A stretch of 64,000 nt of DNA from positions 1,109,501 through 1,173,500 of the forward strand of contig NZ_CP087176.1 in NCBI RefSeq assembly GCF_024748695.1, read 5' to 3'. Source of the stretch: Pseudomonas sp. B21-040 (lineage in GTDB: Bacteria > Pseudomonadota > Gammaproteobacteria > Pseudomonadales > Pseudomonadaceae). Of the stretch, positions 11,090 to 19,834 are shown one piece after another (position 1 is the first letter of the stretch; the number at the start of each line of letters is the position of its first letter). The position numbers and the translations under genes are program-made. The notes under the pieces are model-generated. The model had not been told where the DNA came from. It worked only from the letters and a program-made list of their open reading frames with translations, and made no database searches.

Positions 11090-12271
11090 ATGACCCGTAT
11101 CGGAACTCCATTGTCGCCAACCGCGACCCGCGTATTGCTGTGTGGCTGTGGTGAGTTGGGCAAGGAAGTGGTGATCGAGCTGCAACGCCTGGGCGTTGAA
11201 GTGATTGCCGTGGATCGCTACGCCAATGCACCCGCCATGCAAGTCGCCCATCGCAGCCATGTGATCAACATGCTCGACGGCGCCGCCCTGCGTGCAGTGA
11301 TCGAAGCCGAGAAGCCGCACTTCATCGTGCCGGAAATCGAAGCCATCGCCACGGCCACCCTGGTCGAACTGGAAGCCGAAGGCTTCACCGTGATCCCGAC
11401 TGCTCGCGCTGCACAGCTGACCATGAACCGCGAGGGTATCCGTCGCCTGGCCGCCGAAGAGCTGGACCTGCCGACCTCGCCGTACCACTTCGCCGATACC
11501 TTCGAGGACTACAGCAAAGCGGTCGAAGACCTCGGTTTCCCTTGTGTAGTCAAACCGGTCATGAGCTCGTCGGGTAAAGGCCAGAGCCTGCTGCGCAGTG
11601 CCGATGACGTGAAGACCGCTTGGGATTACGCGCAAGAAGGCGGTCGTGCCGGCAAAGGTCGGGTGATCATCGAAGGGTTCATCGACTTCGACTACGAAAT
11701 TACCCTGCTGACCGTGCGTCATGTGGGCGGCACCACGTTCTGCGCGCCAGTCGGTCACCGTCAGGAGAAAGGCGACTATCAGGAATCCTGGCAGCCACAA
11801 GCCATGAGCCCGGTTGCCCTGGCTGAGTCCGAGCGTGTTGCCAAAGCCGTGACTGAAGCCTTGGGCGGTCGTGGAATTTTCGGCGTCGAGTTGTTCATCA
11901 AAGGCGATCAGGTGTGGTTCAGTGAAGTGTCGCCGCGTCCGCATGACACGGGCCTCGTCACCTTGATTTCCCAGGACCTGTCGCAGTTCGCGCTGCACGC
12001 ACGGGCAATTCTGGGCCTGCCGGTCCCATTGATCCGTCAGTTCGGTCCTTCGGCTTCTGCGGTGATTCTGGTGGAAGGGCAGTCGACCCAGACCGCTTTC
12101 GCTAACCTGGGTGCTGCGTTGAGCGAGCCGGACACGGCGTTGCGTTTGTTTGGCAAGCCAGAAGTGAACGGTCAGCGCCGGATGGGCGTGGCGTTGGCGC
12201 GTGATGAGTCGATTGATGCGGCTCGCGCCAAGGCGACCCGTGCTTCTCAGGCTGTTGTTGTAGAGCTGTAA
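11090..12271 (+). CDS. purT: Formate-dependent GAR transformylase PurT
   Basis: 393-residue ATP-grasp enzyme that uses formate and ATP to formylate glycinamide ribonucleotide, a folate-independent alternative to PurN in purine synthesis. The Rossmann-like start [20 protein letters not shown], the ATP-grasp segment [14 protein letters not shown] and the metal/phosphate region [14 protein letters not shown] are all present. The ATG at 11090 has GAGG upstream. The leader contains a hairpin around 11025-11050 (GCGC arms around CCCCATGGG), which may be regulatory but matches no riboswitch I know. Confidence 0.97.
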   Translation: MTRIGTPLSPTATRVLLCGCGELGKEVVIELQRLGVEVIAVDRYANAPAMQVAHRSHVINMLDGAALRAVIEAEKPHFIVPEIEAIATATLVELEAEGFTVIPTARAAQLTMNREGIRRLAAEELDLPTSPYHFADTFEDYSKAVEDLGFPCVVKPVMSSSGKGQSLLRSADDVKTAWDYAQEGGRAGKGRVIIEGFIDFDYEITLLTVRHVGGTTFCAPVGHRQEKGDYQESWQPQAMSPVALAESERVAKAVTEALGGRGIFGVELFIKGDQVWFSEVSPRPHDTGLVTLISQDLSQFALHARAILGLPVPLIRQFGPSASAVILVEGQSTQTAFANLGAALSEPDTALRLFGKPEVNGQRRMGVALARDESIDAARAKATRASQAVVVEL

Positions 12272-12282
12272 ACTTCCTCTCT

Positions 12283-12313
12283 GATCGTTCCCACGCAAAG
12301 CGTGGGAACGATC
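12283..12313. repeat. Short perfect palindrome after purT
   Basis: GATCGTTCCCACGC, AAA loop, then its exact complement. It lies between convergent purT and the MFS gene. There is no long T run, so it is either a repeat element of the REP class or a weak bidirectional terminator. Confidence 0.75.
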
Positions 12314-12318
12314 TTCTA

Positions 12319-13635
12319 TCAGGCCACCCGATTCAAATCGTTGTGACGCGTTTCCTTCAGGCACAGCACCGCAATCAAGCTCAGCACCGCCGCCCCCGAC
12401 ACATACCCGCCGACATAACTCAGTCCCCCCATCGCCACCAGTTTCTGTGCGAAGAACGGTGCCGCCGAGGCCCCGACGATCCCGCCCAGGTTGTACGCTG
12501 CCGATGCGCCGGTGTAGCGAACGTGAGTCGGAAACAGCTCAGGCAACAGCGCACCCATCGGCGCAAACGTCACGCCCATCAGAAACAGCTCGATGCACAG
12601 GAACAATGCCACGCCCCAGGTCGAACCGTGGGTCAGTAGCGGCTCCATCAAGAACCCCGACAGAATCGCCAGCACGCCGCCGATGATCAGCGCTGGCTTG
12701 CGTCCATACCGGTCGCTGGCCCACGCCGACAGTGGGGTGGCTGCCGCCATGAACAGCACTGCGAAGCACAGCAAGGCGAGGAAGGTTTCACGGGTATAGC
12801 CGAGGGTCGACACGCCATAACTCAGCGAAAACACGGTCGAGATGTAGAACAGCGCGTAGCACACGACCATCGAGCCGGCACCCAACAGCATCGGCGCCCA
12901 GTATTGGCTGAGCAACTCGATCAGCGGGATTTTCACCCTTTCCTGGCGGGCCATGGCATTGGCGAACACCGGGGTTTCGTGGAGTTTGAGACGCACATAC
13001 AGGCCGACCATGACCAGTGCGGCGCTGAGCAGGAACGGAATGCGCCAGCCCCACGAGCGGAATTGCTCGTCGTTCAGGGTCATGGCCAGTGTCAGGAACA
13101 GGCCGTTCGCCGCCAGAAAGCCAATCGAAGGGCCAAGCTGCGGAAACATGCCGAACCAGGCGCGTTTGCCCTTGGGGGCATTCTCGGTCGCCAGCAACGC
13201 CGCGCCCCCCCATTCGCCGCCCAGTCCCAGGCCTTGGCCGAAGCGCAGCACACAAAGCAGGATCGGCGCCCAGGCACCGATGCTGTCGTAGCCCGGCAAC
13301 ACGCCGATCAACGTGGTGCAGACGCCCATCAACAGCAGCGAGGCAACGAGTGTCGATTTTCGGCCGATACGGTCACCGAAGTGGCCGAACAGCGCTGAGC
13401 CCAGTGGTCGTGCAAGAAAGGCGATGCCGAAAGTTAGGAATGCCGACAGCATTTGCGCGGTGCCGGAGGTCTGCGGAAAGAACACCGGACCGATCACCAG
13501 TGCGGCCGCCGTGGCATAGACGTAGAAGTCGTAAAACTCGATGGCGGTACCGATGAAACTCGCGGTGGCCACGCGGGTGGCGGAGTTGGTCGGTTGTGCA
13601 GGTGTGGTTTGGGTGTAAGTCGTGCTGGTCGTCAT
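12319..13635 (-). CDS. MFS transporter, metabolite:H+ symporter type
   Basis: 438-residue major facilitator of the sugar/metabolite:H+ symporter group, like ProP, ShiA and KgtP. It has the opening SFIGTAIEFYDFYVYATAAALV, loop 2-3 motif GHFGDRIGRK, the LRFGQGLGLGGEWGGAALL segment typical of the group, and a second GRK motif in ASDRYGRKPAL. The start is ATG 13635, preceded by AGGGA seven bases away. An earlier ATG at 13656 is possible. The substrate cannot be told. It is likely an organic acid, aromatic acid or betaine. Confidence 0.88.
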   Translation of the reverse strand: MTTSTTYTQTTPAQPTNSATRVATASFIGTAIEFYDFYVYATAAALVIGPVFFPQTSGTAQMLSAFLTFGIAFLARPLGSALFGHFGDRIGRKSTLVASLLLMGVCTTLIGVLPGYDSIGAWAPILLCVLRFGQGLGLGGEWGGAALLATENAPKGKRAWFGMFPQLGPSIGFLAANGLFLTLAMTLNDEQFRSWGWRIPFLLSAALVMVGLYVRLKLHETPVFANAMARQERVKIPLIELLSQYWAPMLLGAGSMVVCYALFYISTVFSLSYGVSTLGYTRETFLALLCFAVLFMAAATPLSAWASDRYGRKPALIIGGVLAILSGFLMEPLLTHGSTWGVALFLCIELFLMGVTFAPMGALLPELFPTHVRYTGASAAYNLGGIVGASAAPFFAQKLVAMGGLSYVGGYVSGAAVLSLIAVLCLKETRHNDLNRVA

Positions 13636-13801
13636 GCGGTTATCCCTGACAGTCATGTGCCCCAGTGGAGCGAATTATTATGGTCGAACACCCAGGGATG
13701 TGGGCTTAACGCAGAGTGCGGGTAGCACTGGAGTAAGGCGGGGCTTGGGTAAGCGACTCGATTATAGGAAGGCTGCTAACGATCAAACAAGCGCAAATCC
13801 T

Positions 13802-13934
13802 TGTAGCTGCTGCCGAAGGCTGCGTCCGGCTACGCAGCAGTCGTAAACCCTGTACACGCGGACGCCCTGAAACACCGCATTGTCCGGTATTACGACTGCT
13901 GCGCAGCCGGACGCAACCTTCGGCAGCTGCTACA
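13802..13934. repeat. Long palindromic intergenic repeat, family A copy 2
   Basis: Arms TAGCTGCTGCCGAAGGCTGC and its near-complement ending CTTCGGCAGCTGCTACA. The centre of each arm reads TGCGTCCGGCT. It fills most of the 309-base gap between the MFS and CorC-like genes. Apart from the MFS leader I see nothing else in that gap. Confidence 0.85.
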
Positions 13935-13944
13935 GGGGTTGAGG

Positions 13945-15180
13945 CTAGAGGATTGCTGGCACTGAGCTGGTATGCCAGATCAGCACCCGCGTGACACGGT
14001 TATCTTCGGTTTCCAGAATCTCCAGGCGATAGCGTCCGATCTTCAGGCATACGGCGCTGTCCGGAATGGTCTCCAGGGCCTCGGTCACCAACCCGTTAAG
14101 GGTTTTTGGACCATCGCTGGGTAAATGCCAGCCCAGGCTCTTGTTCAGTTCGCGAATCGATGCCGCCCCTTCGATCACCAGGCGCCCGTCGGCCTGTGGA
14201 TGAATGTGCGGATTCTTCAGGCTGTGTTGGCTTTCGAACTCGCCGACGATCTCTTCAAGAATGTCTTCCAGGGTCACGATACCGAGCACTTCGCCGTACT
14301 CGTCGACCACCATGCCCAAGCGTCGCTGCTGCTTGTGGAAATTCAGCAGCTGCAGCTGCAGCGGCGTGCTTTCCGGTACGAAATAAGGGTCGTGGCTGGC
14401 CGCCATCAGCGCATCCAGGGTCAAGCTTGCATCGCCTAGCAAGTGACGGATGTGCCGGGTGTTGAGGACGGCTTCGACCTGGTTGATATCGCTGTGGAAT
14501 ACCGGCAGGCGCGTGCGCTTGTTATGACGCAACTGCTCGATGATTTCTTCAATCGGGTCGTCGAGGTTGATGCCGTCGACGTCGCTGCGCGGCACCAGAA
14601 TGTCGTTGACCGTGATGTTGTCCAGCGCGTGGATGCCGGACAGTGGATGCGGGCGGCAGACGCCGTGGTCCTGATCGTCATGGCGATCCGTGGGCATTTC
14701 GTCTTCGCTCTGCTGCACCACTTTGACTTTGCGGCCGAACGGTCGCATCAGCAACTGGCTGATGCCATTGAGCATCCAGGCGAGCGGGTAGATGATTTTC
14801 AGGGGCGCGCCGAGCAAGGTGTTGCCCAGGTTCAGCACGGCGTCCGGATAGAGAGTGGCGAGGGTGCGTGGCAGGTAGTCAGCGAATATCAGCAGCGCGG
14901 CGCCGGCGCCGATGCAGGCAGCCCACGGACCATTGGCCGACCAGGTGAAGATCGCCAGCAAGGTGCTGATGACCATGACCAGCGCGCGGCACAGGGTATT
15001 GCAGAAGATCAGGCTGTTGAGTGGAAAGCTCAGCTTCGCCACCGGTTTGTCGCTCGAGCGCGATGCGGTCCGCTGGGCCAGCAAATGCTGGTGTGCCACT
15101 TCGATAGCGGTAAACAGCCCCGACCATAAAATCAGCAGGGCCAATACCGCGAGCATCGGCCCTATGGGCAAGTCGTCCAT
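13945..15180 (-). CDS. HlyC/CorC-type CNNM-CBS membrane protein
   Basis: 411 residues. The N-terminal half is a CNNM/DUF21 transmembrane domain with four hydrophobic segments. Two CBS domains follow at about residues 190-310 (VNDILVPRSDVDGINL and VVDEYGEVLGIVTLEDILEEIVGE), then a CorC/HlyC C-terminal domain (about 330-405). Family members are implicated in Mg2+ or Co2+ efflux or membrane-damage tolerance. The ATG at 15180 has the expected MDDLPIGPMLAVLALL start. It lies 12 bases after the YpjD-like gene on the same strand, so the two form an operon. Confidence 0.88.
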   Translation of the reverse strand: MDDLPIGPMLAVLALLILWSGLFTAIEVAHQHLLAQRTASRSSDKPVAKLSFPLNSLIFCNTLCRALVMVISTLLAIFTWSANGPWAACIGAGAALLIFADYLPRTLATLYPDAVLNLGNTLLGAPLKIIYPLAWMLNGISQLLMRPFGRKVKVVQQSEDEMPTDRHDDQDHGVCRPHPLSGIHALDNITVNDILVPRSDVDGINLDDPIEEIIEQLRHNKRTRLPVFHSDINQVEAVLNTRHIRHLLGDASLTLDALMAASHDPYFVPESTPLQLQLLNFHKQQRRLGMVVDEYGEVLGIVTLEDILEEIVGEFESQHSLKNPHIHPQADGRLVIEGAASIRELNKSLGWHLPSDGPKTLNGLVTEALETIPDSAVCLKIGRYRLEILETEDNRVTRVLIWHTSSVPAIL

Positions 15181-15192
15181 TAATGCCGCTCG

Positions 15193-16005
15193 TCAGATAT
15201 GCAGGATGTATTCACGAACCAGCTTGCTGCCGAAATACGCCAGCATCAGCAGGCAGAAACCGGCGAGGGTCCAGCGAATCGCCTTGTGGCCGCGCCAACC
15301 GAGGCGGTTACGGCCCCACAGCAGCACGCTGAAGACAACCCAGGCCAGGCACGCCAGCAAGGTTTTATGCACCAGGTGCTGGGCGAACAGGTTGTCGACA
15401 AACAACCAGCCGGAGATCAACGACAACGATAGCAGGGTCCAGCCAGCCCACAGGAAGCCGAACAGCAGGCTTTCCATGGTTTGCAGCGGCGGGAAGTTCT
15501 TGATCAGCCCTGACGGATGTTTGTGCTTGAGCTGATGGTCCTGAACCAGCAGCAACAACGACTGGAACACCGCAATGGTAAACATGCCGTAAGCGAGGAT
15601 CGACAAGAGAATATGGGCGAGGATGCCCGGTTCTTCGTCGATGACCTGTACGGTGCCGGCCGGGGCGAGCTGCGCCAGCAACACGGTCGCGGCCCCCAGC
15701 GGGAAGAGCAATATAAGCAGGTTTTCCACCGGGATCCGTGAGCAGGCCAGCAGGGTCAGTGCGATGACCGCTGCGGCAATCAGGCTGGCGGCGCTGAAAA
15801 AATCCAGGCCCAGGCCGATCGGCGTCAGCAGATGGGTGAACAGGCTGGCGCTGTGAGCCAGGACGGCCAGCACGCCGAGCGTGACCAGCAGGCGCTTGTT
15901 CGCCTTGGCGCCGGTGGCCAGACGAGAGCCCTGATAAAGAGTCGCAGCGGCATATAAGCAGGCGGCGGCGAGGGTAGTAAGCAAACTGGGTGACAAGGGG
16001 AGCAT
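15193..16005 (-). CDS. Cytochrome c assembly-like inner membrane protein YpjD
   Basis: 270-residue protein with about eight transmembrane helices and the CcsA/CcmC-like domain (PF01578). The conserved histidine regions ILAHILLSILAYGMF and AQHLVHKTLLACLAWVVFS are visible. YpjD-type proteins resemble heme exporters but their role is unproven. I chose ATG 16005 (MLPLSPSLLTTLAAACLYAAA), which begins directly with the first helix. The longer frame to 16164 has no ribosome site and adds soluble residues foreign to the family. Divergent from ffh, as in P. aeruginosa. Confidence 0.85.
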   Translation of the reverse strand: MLPLSPSLLTTLAAACLYAAATLYQGSRLATGAKANKRLLVTLGVLAVLAHSASLFTHLLTPIGLGLDFFSAASLIAAAVIALTLLACSRIPVENLLILLFPLGAATVLLAQLAPAGTVQVIDEEPGILAHILLSILAYGMFTIAVFQSLLLLVQDHQLKHKHPSGLIKNFPPLQTMESLLFGFLWAGWTLLSLSLISGWLFVDNLFAQHLVHKTLLACLAWVVFSVLLWGRNRLGWRGHKAIRWTLAGFCLLMLAYFGSKLVREYILHI

Positions 16006-16097
16006 AAATCCTGTTAGGCAGGCCCGAAAGGCGCTGAGTTTGGCATAGAACCCCCGCGGCACGAAAGTGCGAGGTGTCCGCCAGACGCAGTCTTCGC

Positions 16098-16103
16098 TAT
16101 AAT
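16098..16103 (+). promoter_or_regulatory. Candidate -10 element of ffh
   Basis: Perfect TATAAT, 98 bases upstream of the ffh ATG. The -35 box 17 bases upstream matches poorly, so an activator or another spacing would be needed. Confidence 0.4.
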
Positions 16104-16200
16104 CCGCGACCTGCCCACGCCGCAGGCTCGCCGAGCACATGTTTATTCCGGTCTGGGCCGCCATTATCCCGGTCTACACAGGGCCTGAAAGGATCGCGCA

Positions 16201-17577
16201 ATGTTTGAAAACTTAACCGACCGTCTCTCGCAGACGCTGCGCCATGTCACCGGCAAGGCCAAGCTGACCGAAGACAACATCAAAGACACCCTGCGTGAAG
16301 TGCGCATGGCGTTGCTCGAAGCTGACGTCGCCTTGCCCGTGGTCAAAGACTTCGTCAACTCGGTCAAGGAACGCGCTGTCGGCACCGAGGTGTCGCGCAG
16401 CCTGACGCCGGGCCAGGCCTTTGTGAAGATCGTCCAGGCCGAGCTCGAAAGCCTGATGGGCGCGGCCAACGAAGACCTGAACCTGAGCGCCGTTCCACCC
16501 GCCGTGATCCTGATGGCCGGCTTGCAGGGCGCGGGTAAAACCACCACCGCCGGCAAACTTGCGCGCTTCCTCAAGGAGCGCAAGAAGAAGTCGGTCATGG
16601 TCGTGTCCGCGGACGTTTACCGTCCGGCGGCGATCAAGCAGCTGGAAATGCTCGCGGGTGAAGTCGGCGTTACCTTCTTCCCGTCCGACCTGAGCCAGAA
16701 GCCGGTCGACATCGCGCAAGCGGCTATAAAAGAAGCAAAGCTTAAGTTCATTGATGTGGTCATCGTCGATACCGCCGGTCGCCTGCACATCGACGAAGAG
16801 ATGATGGGCGAGATCAAGGCGCTGCACGCCGCGATCAACCCGGTTGAAACCCTGTTCGTGGTTGACGCCATGACCGGCCAGGATGCCGCCAACACGGCCA
16901 AGGCCTTCGGCGATGCGCTGCCGCTGACCGGTGTGATCCTGACCAAGGTCGACGGCGATGCCCGTGGCGGTGCCGCCCTGTCGGTTCGCGCCATCACCGG
17001 CAAGCCGATCAAGTTCATCGGTATGGGCGAGAAGAGCGAAGCGCTCGATCCGTTCCACCCTGAGCGTATTGCTTCACGCATCCTCGGCATGGGCGACGTG
17101 CTCAGCCTGATCGAACAGGCCGAAGCGACCCTCGACAAGGACAAGGCCGACAAACTGGCCAAGAAACTGAAGAAGGGCAAGGGCTTCGACCTCGAAGACT
17201 TCCGCGATCAGTTGCAACAAATGAAGAACATGGGCGGCCTCGGCGGGCTCATGGACAAGCTGCCGAACATGGGCGGCGTGAATCTGGCGCAGATGGGCAA
17301 CGCCCAGGGTGCGGCAGAGAAGCAATTCAAGCAGATGGAAGCCATCATCAACTCCATGACCCCGGCCGAGCGCCGCGACCCTGAGATGATCAGTGGTTCG
17401 CGCAAACGCCGGATCGCCATGGGTTCCGGCACTCAGGTGCAGGACATCGGTCGCTTGATCAAGCAGCACAAGCAGATGCAGAAGATGATGAAGAAATTCT
17501 CCGCGAAAGGCGGAATGGCCAAAATGATGCGCGGCATGGGCGGTATGTTGCCCGGCGGCGGCATGCCGAAGATGTAA
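16201..17577 (+). CDS. ffh: Signal recognition particle GTPase Ffh
   Basis: 458-residue SRP54 homologue that binds signal sequences and 4.5S RNA and targets nascent membrane proteins to FtsY. The order is N domain (1-85), then the G domain with the P-loop GLQGAGKTTTAGKLA from residue 107, DTAGRLHID, TKVDGDARGG, and a C-terminal methionine-rich M domain from about 325. The M domain ends in a Met/Gly-rich tail (MAKMMRGMGGMLPGGG). Length and motifs are normal. An 8-base GC hairpin (17585-17606) follows the stop but has no T tract. Confidence 0.98.
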   Translation: MFENLTDRLSQTLRHVTGKAKLTEDNIKDTLREVRMALLEADVALPVVKDFVNSVKERAVGTEVSRSLTPGQAFVKIVQAELESLMGAANEDLNLSAVPPAVILMAGLQGAGKTTTAGKLARFLKERKKKSVMVVSADVYRPAAIKQLEMLAGEVGVTFFPSDLSQKPVDIAQAAIKEAKLKFIDVVIVDTAGRLHIDEEMMGEIKALHAAINPVETLFVVDAMTGQDAANTAKAFGDALPLTGVILTKVDGDARGGAALSVRAITGKPIKFIGMGEKSEALDPFHPERIASRILGMGDVLSLIEQAEATLDKDKADKLAKKLKKGKGFDLEDFRDQLQQMKNMGGLGGLMDKLPNMGGVNLAQMGNAQGAAEKQFKQMEAIINSMTPAERRDPEMISGSRKRRIAMGSGTQVQDIGRLIKQHKQMQKMMKKFSAKGGMAKMMRGMGGMLPGGGMPKM

Positions 17578-17727
17578 AGAATCCGCGCCGGTCATCGCAC
17601 CGGCGCAGACCCGCAAGGATGCGGGATCTCCAGCAAACCCGCACTTGGCGGGAGCTGACCGGCCGTTTTCAACGACGGCTCTATAGCAAATCTGGATGGC
17701 GTCCGATAGGCCGCCGGAAAAAGTCAT

Positions 17728-17755
17728 TTGCAAAAGTCCGGATATTCCTTAGAAT
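17728..17755 (+). promoter_or_regulatory. Sigma70 promoter of the rpsP operon
   Basis: -35 TTGCAA (17728-17733), 16-base spacer, -10 TAGAAT (17750-17755). It sits about 70 bases upstream of rpsP and is the best consensus match in the gap. It would drive rpsP-rimM-trmD-rplS. Confidence 0.6.
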
Positions 17756-17827
17756 ATGCGGCCTTTCGGGCACCTATGCCCGCTGTGCCTTTAGATTTGC
17801 AGCACCGACTACAGGAACGATGTTCAC

Positions 17828-18079
17828 ATGCTAACAATCCGTCTTGCCCTTGGCGGCTCCAAAAAGCGCCCGTTTTACCACTTGACCGTAACCGACAGCC
17901 GCAACCCGCGCGACGGTTCGCACAAGGAACAGGTTGGTTTCTTCAACCCTGTTGCTCGTGGTCAAGAAGTCCGTCTGTCCGTGAACCAAGAGCGCGTAGC
18001 CTACTGGCTGAGCGTTGGTGCACAACCTTCTGAGCGTGTTGCTCAGTTGTTGAAGGAATCTGCTAAGGCTGCGGCCTGA
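17828..18079 (+). CDS. rpsP: 30S ribosomal protein S16
   Basis: 83 residues with the S16 signature [20 protein letters not shown] and [10 protein letters not shown]. This is a small-subunit assembly protein and the first gene of the classical rpsP-rimM-trmD-rplS operon. Only five bases separate it from rimM. Confidence 0.98.
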   Translation: MLTIRLALGGSKKRPFYHLTVTDSRNPRDGSHKEQVGFFNPVARGQEVRLSVNQERVAYWLSVGAQPSERVAQLLKESAKAAA

Positions 18080-18084
18080 GCAAT

Positions 18085-18621
18085 ATGAACGCGACGCCAG
18101 CTGTTGCCGATGATTTGATCGTTATTGGCAAAATTTATTCTGTTCATGGCGTTCGCGGCGAAGTGAAGGTGTACTCCTTTACTGATCCAATTAAAAACCT
18201 GCTGGAATACAAAACCTGGACGCTCAAGCGTGACGGTAATGTAAAGCAGGTAGAGCTGGTCAGCGGACGCGGGAATGACAAATTCCTGGTCGCAAAGCTC
18301 AAGGATCTCGATGATCGCGAAGAAGCTCGTCTTCTGGCCGGTTATGAGATCTGCGTGCCGCGCAACCTGTTCCCTGAACTGACCGACGGCGAGTACTACT
18401 GGTACCAGCTGGAAGGTCTCAAGGTTATCGACACACTCGGACAATTGTTCGGGAAGATCGATCACCTGTTAGAGACTGGCTCGAACGATGTCATGGTGGT
18501 CAAGCCTTGCGCTGGCAGCCTGGATGATCGCGAACGTCTGTTGCCCTATACGGAGCAATGCGTGTTGGCTGTCGACCTGGCCGCAGGCGAGATGAAGGTG
18601 GATTGGGACGCGGATTTCTAA
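18085..18621 (+). CDS. rimM: Ribosome maturation factor RimM
   Basis: 178 residues. The N-terminal RimM barrel has [19 protein letters not shown] and the PRC-type C-terminal barrel has [12 protein letters not shown]. RimM binds S19 and helps mature the 30S head. The ATG at 18085 lies five bases after rpsP, and the stop is two bases before the trmD GTG, so translation is tightly coupled. Confidence 0.97.
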   Translation: MNATPAVADDLIVIGKIYSVHGVRGEVKVYSFTDPIKNLLEYKTWTLKRDGNVKQVELVSGRGNDKFLVAKLKDLDDREEARLLAGYEICVPRNLFPELTDGEYYWYQLEGLKVIDTLGQLFGKIDHLLETGSNDVMVVKPCAGSLDDRERLLPYTEQCVLAVDLAAGEMKVDWDADF

Positions 18622-18623
18622 GC

Positions 18624-19376
18624 GTGGCTAACTTGCGCGTAGAAGTGATCAGTTTGTTTCCCGAGATGTTCTCCGCCATCAGCGAGTACGGCATCACCAG
18701 TCGGGCGGTGAAACAGGGGCTGTTGCAGCTCACCTGTTGGAACCCGCGAGACTACACGACGGATCGACATCACACTGTGGATGATCGCCCATTTGGCGGT
18801 GGTCCGGGCATGGTGATGAAGATCAAGCCCCTGGAAGATGCACTGGTTCAGGCCAAGGCAGCAGCCGGGGAGGCGGCGAAGGTAATTTACCTGTCCCCCC
18901 AAGGCCGTCAACTGACTCAGTCGGCGGTGCGTGAGTTGGCGAATCTGGATGCATTGATCCTGATTGCCGGCCGCTATGAAGGCATTGACGAGCGTTTTAT
19001 TGAAGCTCATGTCGATGAAGAGTGGTCGATTGGCGACTATGTACTGTCTGGCGGCGAGCTGCCGGCGATGGTCCTGATCGATGCGGTTACACGACTGCTG
19101 CCTGGAGCTTTAGGGCATGCGGACTCCGCCGAGGAAGATTCCTTTACGGATGGTTTGCTGGATTGCCCGCACTACACCCGACCGGAGGTGTATGCGGATC
19201 AGCGTGTTCCCGACGTATTGCTAAGTGGCAATCACGCGCACATCCGGCGTTGGCGTTTACAGCAGTCCCTTGGTAGGACCTTTGAACGACGCGCCGATCT
19301 TCTGGAAAGCCGCTCGCTTTCTGGAGAAGAGAAGAAGCTGCTCGAGGAATACATCCGCGAGCGGGACGATAGTTAA
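18624..19376 (+). CDS. trmD: tRNA (guanine-N1)-methyltransferase TrmD
   Basis: 250-residue SPOUT-class enzyme that makes m1G37 in tRNAs with G36, preventing +1 frameshifts. The motifs [34 protein letters not shown] and the knot region [16 protein letters not shown] are intact. I place the start at GTG 18624 (reads [15 protein letters not shown]). An upstream in-frame extension from 18558 lies inside rimM and has no family counterpart. The knot-forming C-terminus ends in RERDDS, as in other pseudomonads. Confidence 0.96.
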   Translation: MANLRVEVISLFPEMFSAISEYGITSRAVKQGLLQLTCWNPRDYTTDRHHTVDDRPFGGGPGMVMKIKPLEDALVQAKAAAGEAAKVIYLSPQGRQLTQSAVRELANLDALILIAGRYEGIDERFIEAHVDEEWSIGDYVLSGGELPAMVLIDAVTRLLPGALGHADSAEEDSFTDGLLDCPHYTRPEVYADQRVPDVLLSGNHAHIRRWRLQQSLGRTFERRADLLESRSLSGEEKKLLEEYIRERDDS

Positions 19377-19421
19377 CAACGTATCGATGGTAAATCCGTT
19401 GATTTACCTTAGGAGCACAGC

Positions 19422-19772
19422 ATGACTAACAAAATCATCCTTGCACTCGAAGCAGAGCAGATGACCAAAGAAATCCCTACCTTTGCCCCGGGCGACACCA
19501 TTGTCGTTCAGGTGAAAGTGAAGGAAGGCGACCGTGCACGTCTGCAAGCGTTCGAAGGCGTTGTAATCGCCAAGCGTAACCGCGGCGTAAACAGTGCATT
19601 CACCGTTCGTAAAATCTCCAACGGTGTTGGCGTAGAGCGTACTTTCCAGACCTACAGCCCGCAAATCGACAGCATGGCCGTTAAACGTCGCGGTGACGTA
19701 CGTAAAGCCAAGCTGTACTACCTGCGTGACCTGTCCGGTAAAGCAGCTCGCATCAAGGAAAAACTGGCTTAA
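19422..19772 (+). CDS. rplS: 50S ribosomal protein L19
   Basis: 116 residues of L19, a large-subunit protein at the intersubunit bridge, with [18 protein letters not shown], the [12 protein letters not shown] segment and C-terminal [21 protein letters not shown] ribosome site AGGAG precedes the ATG. It is the last gene of the rpsP operon, with a strong terminator directly after it. Confidence 0.98.
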   Translation: MTNKIILALEAEQMTKEIPTFAPGDTIVVQVKVKEGDRARLQAFEGVVIAKRNRGVNSAFTVRKISNGVGVERTFQTYSPQIDSMAVKRRGDVRKAKLYYLRDLSGKAARIKEKLA

Positions 19773-19788
19773 GTCCAGCTTCCGATGC

Positions 19789-19820
19789 AAAAAAAAAGCA
19801 GCCTGCGGGCTGCTTTTTTG
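19789..19820 (+). terminator. Terminator of the rpsP operon, bidirectional
   Basis: A 7-base stem AGCAGCC (19797-19803) / GGCTGCT (19808-19814) with loop TGCG, an A run before and a T run after. It can therefore stop rplS and the convergent antiporter transcript. Confidence 0.9.
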
Positions 19821-19834
19821 TTGCCTGCGATTTC